A stretch of DNA of 64,000 bases, taken from Nakaseomyces glabratus. Taxonomy: Eukaryota > Ascomycota > Saccharomycetes > Saccharomycetales > Saccharomycetaceae. Numbering within the stretch: position 1 is the stretch's first letter; every line of letters starts with the position of its first letter. Of this stretch, positions 47,304 through 56,660 are shown one piece after another. The stretch lies in the NCBI RefSeq assembly GCF_010111755.1, contig NC_088954.1, positions 434,001 through 498,000 of the forward strand, in the 5' to 3' direction. A program made the position numbers and the translations under genes. The notes beneath the pieces were generated by a model. The model was given only the letters and a program-made list of their open reading frames with translations, had not been told where the DNA came from and ran no database searches.

Positions 47304-47894
47304 ATGATCGTTGCGTTCCACCTCAGGAGTTGTCGCGAGTTCGCTGTGTTCGAGTGCATATACAGGGAGTTGCAGCGGGTATGTGGCGTGGAGTACATGA
47401 GTGTGCAGCGGTCCGTGTGGGCACCGTTCTCTCGCCACGACCACGCTACGTTGCAGGCTGTGTTACCGGGTGAGAACGAGGTGTTATCAGAAGTCATTCC
47501 CAGGATAAGCGGCGTGGATGTCACCGGCGGACCACAGGACGCTGATCTGCACAGCATCGCCAGGGATCTTGCCGCTGGCGAGACACCCAAGGGCACCCTG
47601 TTCAGGTTCACAGATCACATCCAGTACATGCGGATGAAGGAGACACTCGAGACAGGCTACTACCGCAAACACTACATTGCTCCGCTGCTTAAGTCCCACT
47701 TGAAGTCCCACTTGAAGTCAAATCCGAGCACCACAGTACCCATAGTGACGCAACTGGCCACACACCCGTCCGACATCCCTCCGCAAATGGCGAAGTACAT
47801 ACGGGGTATGGATGTGACTACAGAGATGACCAAGAAAGACAGAGATACTCTAGATAGTCTGCTCTACGGGGGCATAGACGGGTTCTTAAAATGA
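47304..47894 (+). CDS. Unassigned protein at the MSS18 position
   Basis: 196 residues from the ATG at 47304; the longer frame starts with TTG. I do not recognise a domain. It lies between TOM5 and CTF4, the exact place of MSS18 (YPR134W, about 268 residues) in S. cerevisiae, and is co-oriented. Mss18 is a mitochondrial protein required for splicing of the COX1 intron aI5-beta. Visible features: an arginine- and cysteine-containing start (MIVAFHLRSCREFAVFECIY), a short triple repeat KSHLKSHLKSN near residue 135 encoded by 12-bp direct repeats, and a Lys/Asp-rich end. No clear presequence. Moderately GC-rich relative to neighbours. If it is Mss18 it is shorter and much diverged. Confidence 0.55.
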   Translation: MIVAFHLRSCREFAVFECIYRELQRVCGVEYMSVQRSVWAPFSRHDHATLQAVLPGENEVLSEVIPRISGVDVTGGPQDADLHSIARDLAAGETPKGTLFRFTDHIQYMRMKETLETGYYRKHYIAPLLKSHLKSHLKSNPSTTVPIVTQLATHPSDIPPQMAKYIRGMDVTTEMTKKDRDTLDSLLYGGIDGFLK

Positions 47895-48306
47895 TCCACC
47901 TTCCGCCTCGGATGTTCCGATATCTGCTGCACTACAGAATGTACACAGAAATTCCCAATGCACATAAATGACAATGGGAGCACCACCGCTGAACAGCCAT
48001 GTACCAGCTGATGCTCGCCTGCCTTGCTGCACCACACAGCTTATACTAGTTGTTGCTGTCTGATGCCTTGTATATGTGTGCTCACGTGATCGAAACGCGT
48101 GAACAGCGAGTTTTTTCCTGCTCAGTCAATTTTGGCGTCTCGATGTCTTCGAGAAAGCTGCAAGTTACAGTTGCTGTGGGACTGGAGGTATGTACTTCTT
48201 GGTTACATTGCATGTGCTATATAGGACTGGGATAGAGTTTTGTTGGATGGCTAGGATAGGCATTGGCTTTGAAGCAACGAGAAGGAAGCATAGCGATACG
48301 TTCGAG
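47895..48306. promoter_or_regulatory. CTF4 promoter region with MCB and CACGTG
   Basis: 412 bp. TCACGTGA (CACGTG 48083-48088) and one exact ACGCGT (48095-48100) lie about 207 bp before the likely CTF4 start. The MCB fits G1/S expression of a replication factor. An in-frame ATG upstream at 48190 is discussed under CTF4. Confidence 0.55.
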
Positions 48307-51066
48307 ATGTCAGTAGTGGACAAGTCAGTATTTGATTCTGGTGGAAGGACCACGCTAGCGTTAGCGCAGGACAATGCGCACCTGTGTGTTGGTAGCAAAA
48401 TTGGGATAGTCAAGATTCTGAATACGGAGAGAGTACAGGATGAGCCTCGGGTCTTGGAAGTTGTGAAGGACTTGACGTCCGTGTGCTTTGGCTCAAAGGA
48501 CGACTCTAAGCTGTTGGTTACGTCGGTAACCGGAGATGCATACCTTTACGATGCTCGCGATGAAGGCTCTACGGGGAAGTTACTGACGAGGTCTGTGTTG
48601 CCATTGAGAGACTGTCAGATTATCCACTCTGACAAGTATGCTGTCTTTGGAGGTGACGACTTGCAATTGACTTTAATAGACCTCGACGGTGGAGATAGGA
48701 ACACTCTTAAGACAGAGGAACAAGTGTCCAGCCTTTCCTATAGTAAGCAATCTAATATACTGGCGGTTTCCTTCATCAACGGGAAAGTACAGTTTTTCTC
48801 AGTATCCTCAGCAGTACCAAATAAGGTGCATGAACTAAAGGATTATATTCCAAAACACAGTTATGTGGACTCCGGGGACGATGCTTTACTGACAGATGTC
48901 TTGGGTAGCGATAAAGAAGATACCGATGTTGAAGCAGATACTTTAGAAGATGACAAGATAAAAGATCCCACTTTCTGTGACAATAATAGAATCTGTACTA
49001 AAGTTGCATGGCATCCAAATGGTCTGTTCTTTGCCTTGCCAACGAAGGAAGGGGGCGTTAGTATATTCGATATCAAGGATTACAAACTTCAAAAGACGTT
49101 GTCCCCTACTGCGAAAGGCAAACTCTTCTGCGACCTTCAATTCGATACAAAGAATGGTAATTATATGGCTGCGATAGATCTTGATGGTCAGCTAACAGTT
49201 TGGGATTGGAAAAGAGGAGAGGTTAAACTCGCTAGGAAGATAAAACAGGATATCACCCATTTAGTCTGGAAGATACAGGAGTCATCTGGTCAATTCGATT
49301 TGATACTTGGAACCTGGAATGGAAGTATTATAACTATAAAATCTGTCCTTCCTGTGATCGACAGCAAAGTCGAAGAACCACTAACTTCGGCAGGTGGAGA
49401 GAAAAACCTGTTTGTGGAGGATGACGGTAACTCAGACGATGAGGCAAAGGGCTCAAACTTAGTGGATGGAGAAGCAGAAGATGATAACGGCGAAGAAATC
49501 GATGACGAAAATTTGTTTACCCAAGAGGACGATATCAATGAAGGTAAAAGGAAATACCATTTTGATGACGAGGACGATTTTATAGATGATGATGACGGAG
49601 CTGGTTATGTATCGGAGAAGAAATACCGGAAATTCGAAGATACATCTGTAAATACATTTCACAATTACAATAGTAGTAGGAGTCGATATGCGCCAAAACC
49701 ATTCAAGTATAAACCCTTTTCTGCTGGTGCAACTCCATTTGCTAGCGGAGATAGAAGATATTTGACGATGAATGAAATTGGCTATGTTTCTACTGTGAAA
49801 AATGGGGACCAAAACAGTGTAACTGTCTCCTTTTTTGATGTAGGCAGATTTAGGGAATATCATTTTGAGGATTTATTTGGCTACGATGTTTGTTTCCTAA
49901 ATGAGAATGGAACATTACTAGCACAATCACGTATGGGTCAAATTAATTATAGACCACATAATTCATTACATTCTAATTGGACGAAAGTAATACCATTATT
50001 AGATGGAGAACGGATTACCACAATTGCAGCAACGCCTAAAATGGTATATATTGGCACTTCCTTTGGCTATTTCAGAATATTTAATAGTTTTGGTGTTCCT
50101 GTTGCATTAGAGAAAATGACACCTATTGTGGCCCTTACAGCACAAGATTATAAAGTCTTTACCGTCCATTTCTCACCATTGCATGGTCTTTCTTATTCAT
50201 TATTTGAGGTACATACGGACACTTCTAAATACTTCCAAAGGGAATGTCCGCTTCCGATTACGATGCCTCAAGCATATGCAGGTAGAGTAGAACCAGACTT
50301 CCTTTCTAGTAATCCACTGGGAATAAAAAGTTTGTTTTTCTCAAGTTATGGGGACCCTTGTATATTTGGTATTGATGATGTGCTTCTTGTACTCTCTAAA
50401 TGGAGATCTGGTGCTCAAAGTAGATGGATTCCAGTATTGGACAGTAATTTTGAGCTTTGGAAAATGTCTGGTGGTAAAGACCACACTGATGTGCACGTAT
50501 GGCCATTAAGTTTGAACTATGACACGCTGAACTGTATTTTGGTGAAGGGTAAGCGTATATGGCCTGAGTTCCCACTGCCTTTGCCATCGGAGATGGAAGT
50601 GCAAATCCCAGTGCTCGTGAAGTCTCAACTACTAAAAGAATACAATAAGGAAAAGAAGGAGCGTGCCGAAGCTGGACTTGATAGTGATGAAGACGAAGAT
50701 AAGGATGAAGAAACTGAGGTAACGATCCCACAAAACTTGGCTGCAGAGGAAGAATTTCTGCGTTCAAAGATTCTCTCTGGCCTCTTACAGGATACAATCG
50801 TCAATGATGGTGAGCTATTCGGTAATGAAAATAGGATTATCGCATCGTTGATTGGTATGCACGATAAATCACTGCTACGTCTCTTTGCAATTGCATGTTC
50901 TGACCAAAACCCTGAACGTGCGCTATCTATTGCTCAAGAATTGAAGCAAGATAAAGCGCTTACCGCAGCAGTTAAAGTCTCAGAGAGAGCAGAGATGCTC
51001 TCATTAGTACAGAAGATTAACGACATAAGAGAGGCACGTTTTAACCAGCAGATGGACAACATGTAG
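48307..51066 (+). CDS. CTF4: Replisome hub Ctf4
   Basis: 919 residues from the ATG at 48307 (S. cerevisiae 927). Ctf4 trimers link CMG helicase, DNA polymerase alpha and other clients at the fork, and support cohesion. The start MSVVDKSVFDSGGRTTLALA aligns with the S. cerevisiae start MVSVIDKLVFDFGGKT. An N-terminal WD40 propeller (residues ~1-370; CTKVAWHPNGLFFALPT near 230) is followed by an acidic linker (EEIDDENLFTQEDD; YHFDDEDDFIDDDDGAGYVSEKK), then the SepB propeller and C-terminal helical bundle from about residue 470 (RYLTMNEIGYVSTVKN, SFFDVGRFREYHFEDLFGYD, GIKSLFFSSYGDPCIFG). The frame stays open 117 bp further upstream to an ATG at 48190, giving a possible 39-residue extension not present in S. 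cerevisiae. Four MCB/PAC-type promoters lie nearby; its own MCB is at 48095. Confidence 0.96.
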   Translation: MSVVDKSVFDSGGRTTLALAQDNAHLCVGSKIGIVKILNTERVQDEPRVLEVVKDLTSVCFGSKDDSKLLVTSVTGDAYLYDARDEGSTGKLLTRSVLPLRDCQIIHSDKYAVFGGDDLQLTLIDLDGGDRNTLKTEEQVSSLSYSKQSNILAVSFINGKVQFFSVSSAVPNKVHELKDYIPKHSYVDSGDDALLTDVLGSDKEDTDVEADTLEDDKIKDPTFCDNNRICTKVAWHPNGLFFALPTKEGGVSIFDIKDYKLQKTLSPTAKGKLFCDLQFDTKNGNYMAAIDLDGQLTVWDWKRGEVKLARKIKQDITHLVWKIQESSGQFDLILGTWNGSIITIKSVLPVIDSKVEEPLTSAGGEKNLFVEDDGNSDDEAKGSNLVDGEAEDDNGEEIDDENLFTQEDDINEGKRKYHFDDEDDFIDDDDGAGYVSEKKYRKFEDTSVNTFHNYNSSRSRYAPKPFKYKPFSAGATPFASGDRRYLTMNEIGYVSTVKNGDQNSVTVSFFDVGRFREYHFEDLFGYDVCFLNENGTLLAQSRMGQINYRPHNSLHSNWTKVIPLLDGERITTIAATPKMVYIGTSFGYFRIFNSFGVPVALEKMTPIVALTAQDYKVFTVHFSPLHGLSYSLFEVHTDTSKYFQRECPLPITMPQAYAGRVEPDFLSSNPLGIKSLFFSSYGDPCIFGIDDVLLVLSKWRSGAQSRWIPVLDSNFELWKMSGGKDHTDVHVWPLSLNYDTLNCILVKGKRIWPEFPLPLPSEMEVQIPVLVKSQLLKEYNKEKKERAEAGLDSDEDEDKDEETEVTIPQNLAAEEEFLRSKILSGLLQDTIVNDGELFGNENRIIASLIGMHDKSLLRLFAIACSDQNPERALSIAQELKQDKALTAAVKVSERAEMLSLVQKINDIREARFNQQMDNM

Positions 51067-51407
51067 TGTATTATTAAAAACAATTATATATATCCCAAAA
51101 TTCAAAGATATAGCATCGCAACTCTACTATAAGACTATTTTGATTTGATCAATTTCTATATGAAGAGCCTCGTACAAAAGCACCTCATCGAGAATTCTGA
51201 AAAATTTTGAAAAAAAAATCGATGAGCTTCAATAATCACAGCTTAAACCATGGCGTGTAGTGAGTATTAACAGTCTGCTGATATAGTTGCCAGAAGATAT
51301 AATTGCTGCATTATCAGGTATTACTATTGACCTGAATTGCCATTGAAAAATTGGGAAATTTTTGAAGAACTAACATACAGGAACAACATAAGTTATAAGG
51401 AGATTTA
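51067..51407 (+). promoter_or_regulatory. RRP9 promoter with RRPE and PAC
   Basis: TGAAAAATTTT (exact RRPE) at 51198-51208 and TCGATGAGC (PAC core, 51219-51227), 12 bp apart, about 180-210 bp before the RRP9 ATG. This is the canonical ribosome-biogenesis promoter pair. Confidence 0.75.
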
Positions 51408-53099
51408 ATGTCTGGAATCAGAGAGAACAGGAAGAGAAAGAGACAGGAGAGTGCCACTCCTACAGTGACCGATGAGAATATAACGGATATATCTTCTAGT
51501 GAAGAAGAGGCTGCCAACGAGGTTGATGAAGACGAAGAGATTGATTCAGAGGAGGAGTTTGAAGGTGAAAACCCAGCAGACAAAAGAAGAAGACTAGCCA
51601 AACAATATCTAGAGAATCTAAAAACTGAAGCTAATGAGATTGTAAATGCAGATGAAGCTGGTGAGCTTGATGAAGAAAGCCGCCATATTGACAATTATAA
51701 CAATTTTGATGCCGGGGATTTGGATAGGGAGATCATTAGCTCAAGGTTAAAAGAAGATGTTGCTGAACAGCAAGGTCGTGTTTACAGATTTATTTCAGAC
51801 AGACTAGATTTTGATAATGTAAAGACAACATTCACAAGAGTAGGAGAAAATAACCCAACTAGTTTGAGTTGTTACCAACCTCAATTTAACAAGTTTGATG
51901 CTAGCAGCTTCGGAAAGCAAAGTAAGAACAAACTGTTCTGCTATGTTGTCAGTAAGGATATGACTTTAACAAAATACGATATTACAAACTTCAACAGTAG
52001 ACCAAAGAAAATTAGATCTACCAAAGGAGGTAAGCAATTCATTCCAGAGACCAAATTTGAATATGAAAATACCAGTGAAGGTCATTACGATGAAATTCTT
52101 ACTGTGGCAGCATCACCCAAGGGAGATGTTGTTGTAACTGGTGGCAGAGACAGAAAGTTGATTGTGTGGAGTACTGAATCTTTAGCGCCTATCAAGGTGA
52201 TACCAACCAAGGATCGAAAAGGTCAGATTCTTTCTTTGACTTTTAGAAGGAATTCTGATCAGTTATACGTTGCATGTGCAGACTACAAGATAAGAACCTA
52301 CTCGATCAGTCAATTTGCACAACTTGAAACACTTTATGGTCATCACGATATAGTAGCAGATATTTCTGCGTTAAGTATGGAGAGATGTGTTACCGTAGGT
52401 TCCCGTGATAGAACTGCAATGCTTTGGAAGATACCTGATGAAACACGTCTTACCTTTAGAGGAGGTGAAGATCCTGACAGGTTGTTGAAGAAATGGCTGA
52501 AAACTAACGCTACAGAGAAAGAAAATGGTGACCTAGAATATCCGCAAGAATCAGAAGCTCCATTATTCTTTGGAGAAGGCAGCATCGAGGTGGTCAGCAT
52601 GATTGATGACTCCCATTTTGTCACAGGATCAGATAATGGTAGTATAAGCTTGTGGTCATTGGCAAAGAAGAAACCAGTCTTTATAGAGAGGTCAGCACAT
52701 GGATTACTTCCTGCGCCAGAAGTTGATGAAATATCTGGAGAATCCTCTAAAGAGCTCAGAGAAAGACAAGTGCAAGATAGAAAGTTAGTAAAACCATACT
52801 GGATTACTTCGATTTACGCTATACCGTACTCCAACCTATTCGTCTCAGGTTCGTGGAATGGTTCATTAAAGGTCTGGAAGATAAATGAGAATTTGAGAGA
52901 GTTCGAGTTGGTAAAAGAACTTTCAAACTGTCATGGCGTAGTAACCAAAATTCATTATGTAGAGGCTGGTAAGCACGGTAAGGAAGACTTCCGTATTTTG
53001 GCAAGTGTGGCCAAAGAGCATCGTTTAGGTAGATGGGTCACGAGAGTACCAGGCGCTAGAAATGGTATTTATTCTGCTGTGTTAAAATCAAAGGCATAA
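51408..53099 (+). CDS. RRP9: U3 snoRNP protein Rrp9 (U3-55K)
   Basis: 563 residues (S. cerevisiae 573). WD40 protein that binds the U3 snoRNA box B/C and acts in pre-18S rRNA processing in the nucleolus. The N-terminus is basic then very acidic (SSSEEEAANEVDEDEEIDSEEEF), a coiled segment follows, and WD repeats run from about residue 215 to 540 (HYDEILTVAASPKGDVVVTGGRDRKLIVW; GHHDIVADISALSMERCVTVGSRDRTAMLW; SHFVTGSDNGSISLWSL; NLFVSGSWNGSLKVWKI; IRILASVAKEHRLGRW-type end). Synteny with CTF4 and MEP3 is as in S. cerevisiae (YPR135W-YPR137W-YPR138C). PAC and RRPE upstream agree with its role. Confidence 0.96.
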   Translation: MSGIRENRKRKRQESATPTVTDENITDISSSEEEAANEVDEDEEIDSEEEFEGENPADKRRRLAKQYLENLKTEANEIVNADEAGELDEESRHIDNYNNFDAGDLDREIISSRLKEDVAEQQGRVYRFISDRLDFDNVKTTFTRVGENNPTSLSCYQPQFNKFDASSFGKQSKNKLFCYVVSKDMTLTKYDITNFNSRPKKIRSTKGGKQFIPETKFEYENTSEGHYDEILTVAASPKGDVVVTGGRDRKLIVWSTESLAPIKVIPTKDRKGQILSLTFRRNSDQLYVACADYKIRTYSISQFAQLETLYGHHDIVADISALSMERCVTVGSRDRTAMLWKIPDETRLTFRGGEDPDRLLKKWLKTNATEKENGDLEYPQESEAPLFFGEGSIEVVSMIDDSHFVTGSDNGSISLWSLAKKKPVFIERSAHGLLPAPEVDEISGESSKELRERQVQDRKLVKPYWITSIYAIPYSNLFVSGSWNGSLKVWKINENLREFELVKELSNCHGVVTKIHYVEAGKHGKEDFRILASVAKEHRLGRWVTRVPGARNGIYSAVLKSKA

Positions 53100-53783
53100 T
53101 TACATATATATATATATAAACACTGGCATTCATGTTTAACTTATACGTAATAATATAAGGAAGACTAAAGCATCATTTATCATTCTGAGCTTTTTGTTGT
53201 TTATTTTATTCATACAAGATTTACGAAATGTATACTGGTCATCTCCACCAAAACAATAAATTATCGTCGATTCTAAATTTTTAATAGTTTTTTAAATCGA
53301 ATGCTAAAAACTACCATATAAAAGATACTCAGTTTTCTTTAAAACCTTCCTTACTACTAAACATGATAGCGATAATAATATTAATATAGATAAATAAACG
53401 AGAATGAATAAGTGTCAATTGTAATAAAAAAATTTTGAAACCAAAAAATTATCGACCTCGGTGAGGATTGAACTCACGATCTTGCGATTAACAGTCGCAC
53501 GCCTTAACCAGCTTGGCCACGAAGTCGTTTTTTTATTGAAAAATGAAAGTTACAAGTCTGACTACATAGAGAACATAATATTTCACGTGATTATAATCAA
53601 TAGTGTGGTTGGTGAGTCCGGAATAAAATGGGTAGATATATGCATTAAATAATAGTATTCAGAGCTTAGTAGTTCAACCACAATAAGGTTTTTATTGTCA
53701 TAAAAGTTTATAAAATAGATCTATAAGTTAATTCATAAAATTTTGTCTATAAGTCATAGCTATTCATCTCAAATTTTGATGGA
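53100..53783. other. RRP9-MEP3 convergent gap with tRNA-Asn
   Basis: 684 bp AT-rich 3'-3' interval. A TA-repeat (53104-53118) follows the RRP9 stop, tRNA-Asn is at 53453-53526, and a TCACGTGA sits at 53583-53590. No other gene. Confidence 0.5.
53453..53526 (-). tRNA. tN(GUU): tRNA-Asn (GUU)
   Basis: 74 nt on the minus strand: GACTTCG acceptor with CGAGGTC, D-arm GGCCAAGCTGGTTAAGGC, anticodon stem TGCGA/TCGCA around CTGTTAA (GTT), T-arm GTGAGTTCAATCCTCAC. No intron. The matching T-tract for termination lies on its 3' side (plus-strand A-run at 53442-53448). Confidence 0.95.
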
Positions 53784-55142
53784 TCATTCATCAGTGGATT
53801 GCTCATTTTCATCTTCATCTTCCTCCTTGCCCCATATATCAAACTCTCTTCGAATTTCAACAAAATCGTAGGCAAATTCTCCAATCTGATCATCATCCGT
53901 ACCTTTCTCTTCACCATCGGCTGATACTCTTAATTGTAAACCTGGTATTTTGTCAATAATAAAGCAGAGTAGTGCCGAAACAGCAGCGCAATAACCGGTA
54001 ACAGCTCCAATATATGCTATCTGCTTATACATTTGTTTATAGTTTTGGGTGATCCAGCCACCGCCATGTGTTGTGTGTCCATCCATCCCAATAACCCAGT
54101 CTGCAGCAAAAAATCCATTAAATAGTAAACCAATCATTCCAGCAACACCGTGCTCAGCTAATAAATCCATGGCATCATCAACCTGGAAAAAATGTTTGAT
54201 CTTTGTTGCAAAATTACAACATATCCCAGCTACAATTCCTTGAATTAATGACCCATAAAGAGTTATACACCCTGAGCTTGGTGTGGCAGCGACTAATCCA
54301 CAAATGATACCTGAGCATAGACCTACGGTAGACCATTTTTTTTCTAGTCTGTAATCTAAAATACACCATGTCATACCACCAGTAACAGCACTAATGTTTG
54401 TATTGAGGAAAGCATACACTGATCTTAAGTTGGGAGAAAGCGCAGAAGCTGCATTGAATAACAACCATCCGAACCATAATACAGTCGTCCCAAGAGTAAC
54501 GTACGAAACATTATGAGCCCTAAAGTTAACCAGAAACCTCTCATTTCTGCAACCGAGGAAATAAGAATAGACGAATCCACTAATGGCACTCACTATTTCA
54601 ACTGGCCCTCCACCAGCCCAATCTAACACACCCCATTTATTAGCCCATCCACCAGGAGCCCATATCCAGTATACAATAGGACAGTACACTAGAGTGGCAA
54701 ACAGAAATAAATACACCATATGTGGGAAAAATCTGCCTCTTCCAGCAGTAGAACCTGCTACCAGTGAAAGAGTCACACATAAAAACATCATCTGAAAAGA
54801 AGCATATGCAACTTCCAAATTCTCAGTCCACACTGCATTCAACCCATATACGTTTCGAAATCCAAAGGAATCCAAGTTCCCTATAAATTTATTGTTCGTG
54901 GCTGTTCTGGATAACGCCAGTGAGTAACCCCAAAAGTACCATTGCAGCATACCAACCAATGACGCCATAAGCGTTACCCATAGCAACGAAAGCGCTGATT
55001 TCCGACGAGCAAGTCCTGAGTAAAGAAACCCTATACCAGGAACCATAAAGAACACCAGTGCACTTGCAACCACCAGGAACGCCGTCGATGAGACGGCTAT
55101 TCCTGAATCCCACACATATTGCACTCCTCGGCGAGCTAGCAT
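53784..55142 (-). CDS. MEP3: Ammonium transporter/permease Mep3
   Basis: 452 residues from the ATG at 55142 (upstream codons start only from TTG). Amt/Mep/Rh-family plasma-membrane ammonium importer. About 11 transmembrane segments: FLVVASALVFFMVPGIGFLYSGLARRKSALS near residue 22 (family start), FATLVYCPIVYWIWAPGGWANKWGVLDWAGGGPVEIVSAISGF near 148-190 with the pore His/Trp region, VLWFGWLLFNAASAL, and ELLAEHGVAGMIGLLFNGFFAADWV with the second pore histidine. The cytosolic tail is acidic and shorter than in S. cerevisiae Mep3 (489). Position (YPR138C) assigns MEP3 rather than MEP1/MEP2. CGATGAGC motifs (55303, 55365) and an ACGCGT (55326) lie upstream; no GATAAG cluster is obvious, only one GATAA. 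Confidence 0.93.
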   Translation of the reverse strand: MLARRGVQYVWDSGIAVSSTAFLVVASALVFFMVPGIGFLYSGLARRKSALSLLWVTLMASLVGMLQWYFWGYSLALSRTATNNKFIGNLDSFGFRNVYGLNAVWTENLEVAYASFQMMFLCVTLSLVAGSTAGRGRFFPHMVYLFLFATLVYCPIVYWIWAPGGWANKWGVLDWAGGGPVEIVSAISGFVYSYFLGCRNERFLVNFRAHNVSYVTLGTTVLWFGWLLFNAASALSPNLRSVYAFLNTNISAVTGGMTWCILDYRLEKKWSTVGLCSGIICGLVAATPSSGCITLYGSLIQGIVAGICCNFATKIKHFFQVDDAMDLLAEHGVAGMIGLLFNGFFAADWVIGMDGHTTHGGGWITQNYKQMYKQIAYIGAVTGYCAAVSALLCFIIDKIPGLQLRVSADGEEKGTDDDQIGEFAYDFVEIRREFDIWGKEEDEDENEQSTDE

Positions 55143-55536
55143 ATATAAGATATTGAAAAGCAAGTCTCTTTGGTAGCACTAAGAGTGTAACAGGGCTTGG
55201 GACTTATTGATCAGTGGAGACACTTCCATAAAATAGCAACTGATGCATATATCATGTTTATGTCATCTGTCATTGCTGCATGTCGAATTTTCTTTCACTT
55301 CTCGATGAGCTTTTTTTCCAGTCCTACGCGTGTTCTCTCGTGATTAATTTGCAGTTATGGCAACCGATGAGCAATGGCTATGATCGATGGATAAATGGCA
55401 CTTGGTATGTTATTTGTTGTACAGAATTTTTCTCTAATCAAATAATGCAATGCTCTAGCTCATGCGATTCTATTATTTCTATTTCATTTGTTGTTTTGAG
55501 ACAGTTATCCTATATATATACGAAGAAGAAGTGCTT
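55143..55536. other. MEP3 upstream region / LOA1 3' end
   Basis: 394 bp. PAC-like CGATGAGC at 55303-55310 and 55365-55372, an ACGCGT at 55326-55331 and one GATAA (55503, minus strand). Nothing else. Confidence 0.4.
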
Positions 55537-56421
55537 TCAAAGTTTGTGTTTCTTGTTAAACTCGGAGACAAACTTTCTTTTAGCTTCAATTCCTAGAGAC
55601 TTAGATACAAGCTTATACTTATCGTCATCCATCAACTTGGCTCGTATGGAGTCTAAATTTTTGGCGGAATATGGCTCATGTGATATCTTGATCTTGGCCT
55701 TCACACCTTTAATGATACTACGTAAAAAGAACTCACGTCTTCCGATAGCTAGAGGTGTCACAATAGAGCTGTTTAATCTCAGTTGCACCGTGAAAATATT
55801 TATACGCTCCTTAACAGGGACATCATTCTCATCCTTTCCGTAAAGAAATTCACCCAATTGCTTTGAGGTAATCTCAAATGGTAACACGCTCTTACCATTG
55901 GAACAGGTACCTTCCAAAAACATGAAACAAACGTAACCTTTACAATCATTGAAACTAGTGATTTCCTTACCAAACAACTTCGCATCCAAAGACCCCGCTA
56001 GCGCATAAGAGTAATACTGGTCGGCATTCATCCTGTAAAGCGTCCCAGCATTGGGGACTAAAAACATCGCTGGCCCCTCAGCAATCAGACCCAGCAGTAA
56101 CACATCCCAGGGACTAGAAGAGTTACAAACATAGACATTGTTACGCAATGGGTAGTGCTTCCAAGGTACAACTTCTCTTTTCTTCACCCCAACAACGACA
56201 ATCTCCTCCCGAAGCCCATACAACACCCTATATATGAACCTATGCCAAAATTTGTCCCCGGTAACCATCACCAACGCCATGATGGGTAACAGCAGCACCA
56301 TCTTCACACTGTACCATGCAACATTGAGCACAACAGAAACCTTCGATGATGCTGGAACAGGTGGCGGTAAGAAAGGAGCAATCCCCGTACCTTTGTCCCT
56401 CCAATTACTAAACTTTTCCAT
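55537..56421 (-). CDS. LOA1: Lysophosphatidic acid acyltransferase Loa1/Vps66
   Basis: 294 residues (S. cerevisiae Vps66/Loa1 300). Loa1 is an oleoyl-CoA:lysophosphatidate acyltransferase of the ER and lipid droplets that steers triacylglycerol synthesis and droplet morphology. One hydrophobic segment (VVLNVAWYSVKMVLLLPIMALVMV near residue 30) anchors it. The acyltransferase block I position reads NSSSPWD near residue 110: the usual HX4D histidine is replaced by Ser (S-X4-D). Block III-like FMFLEGTCSNGKSVLPF near residue 168 is intact. Divergent from TAZ1 over 239 bp, the same pair as YPR139C-YPR140W. Confidence 0.92.
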   Translation of the reverse strand: MEKFSNWRDKGTGIAPFLPPPVPASSKVSVVLNVAWYSVKMVLLLPIMALVMVTGDKFWHRFIYRVLYGLREEIVVVGVKKREVVPWKHYPLRNNVYVCNSSSPWDVLLLGLIAEGPAMFLVPNAGTLYRMNADQYYSYALAGSLDAKLFGKEITSFNDCKGYVCFMFLEGTCSNGKSVLPFEITSKQLGEFLYGKDENDVPVKERINIFTVQLRLNSSIVTPLAIGRREFFLRSIIKGVKAKIKISHEPYSAKNLDSIRAKLMDDDKYKLVSKSLGIEAKRKFVSEFNKKHKL

Positions 56422-56660
56422 TATGCCTCTACTGCGACCTTTGTGATAATAAAGTAGAGCTTAAGCAACCCCATCCTTTGTTATTCACTATTATCTTCAA
56501 GAGGCCTCGAGGAAGCCTTTAAATTTTGGAAAAAAAATGGAAAATTAAGTGATTTCAACTAAATTAAAGTATAAAAAGGGTACCGTAAATCAATCGATAA
56601 TTAGCTCTTCAGGGTCAGCAATAAAAGTAGAAGTGGTGAGGACAAATAACTCCTGCTGTG
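56422..56660. promoter_or_regulatory. Shared LOA1/TAZ1 divergent promoter
   Basis: 239-bp bidirectional promoter between two acyltransferase genes. TATAAAAA at 56570-56577 lies 91 bp before the TAZ1 ATG; A/T tracts near 56528. No exact inositol/choline element is seen. Confidence 0.45.

Noticed and set aside
48178..48220. GTATGT...TAG as a short intron upstream of CTF4
   Set aside because: Only about 40 nt with no TACTAAC branch site; too short for a yeast spliceosomal intron.
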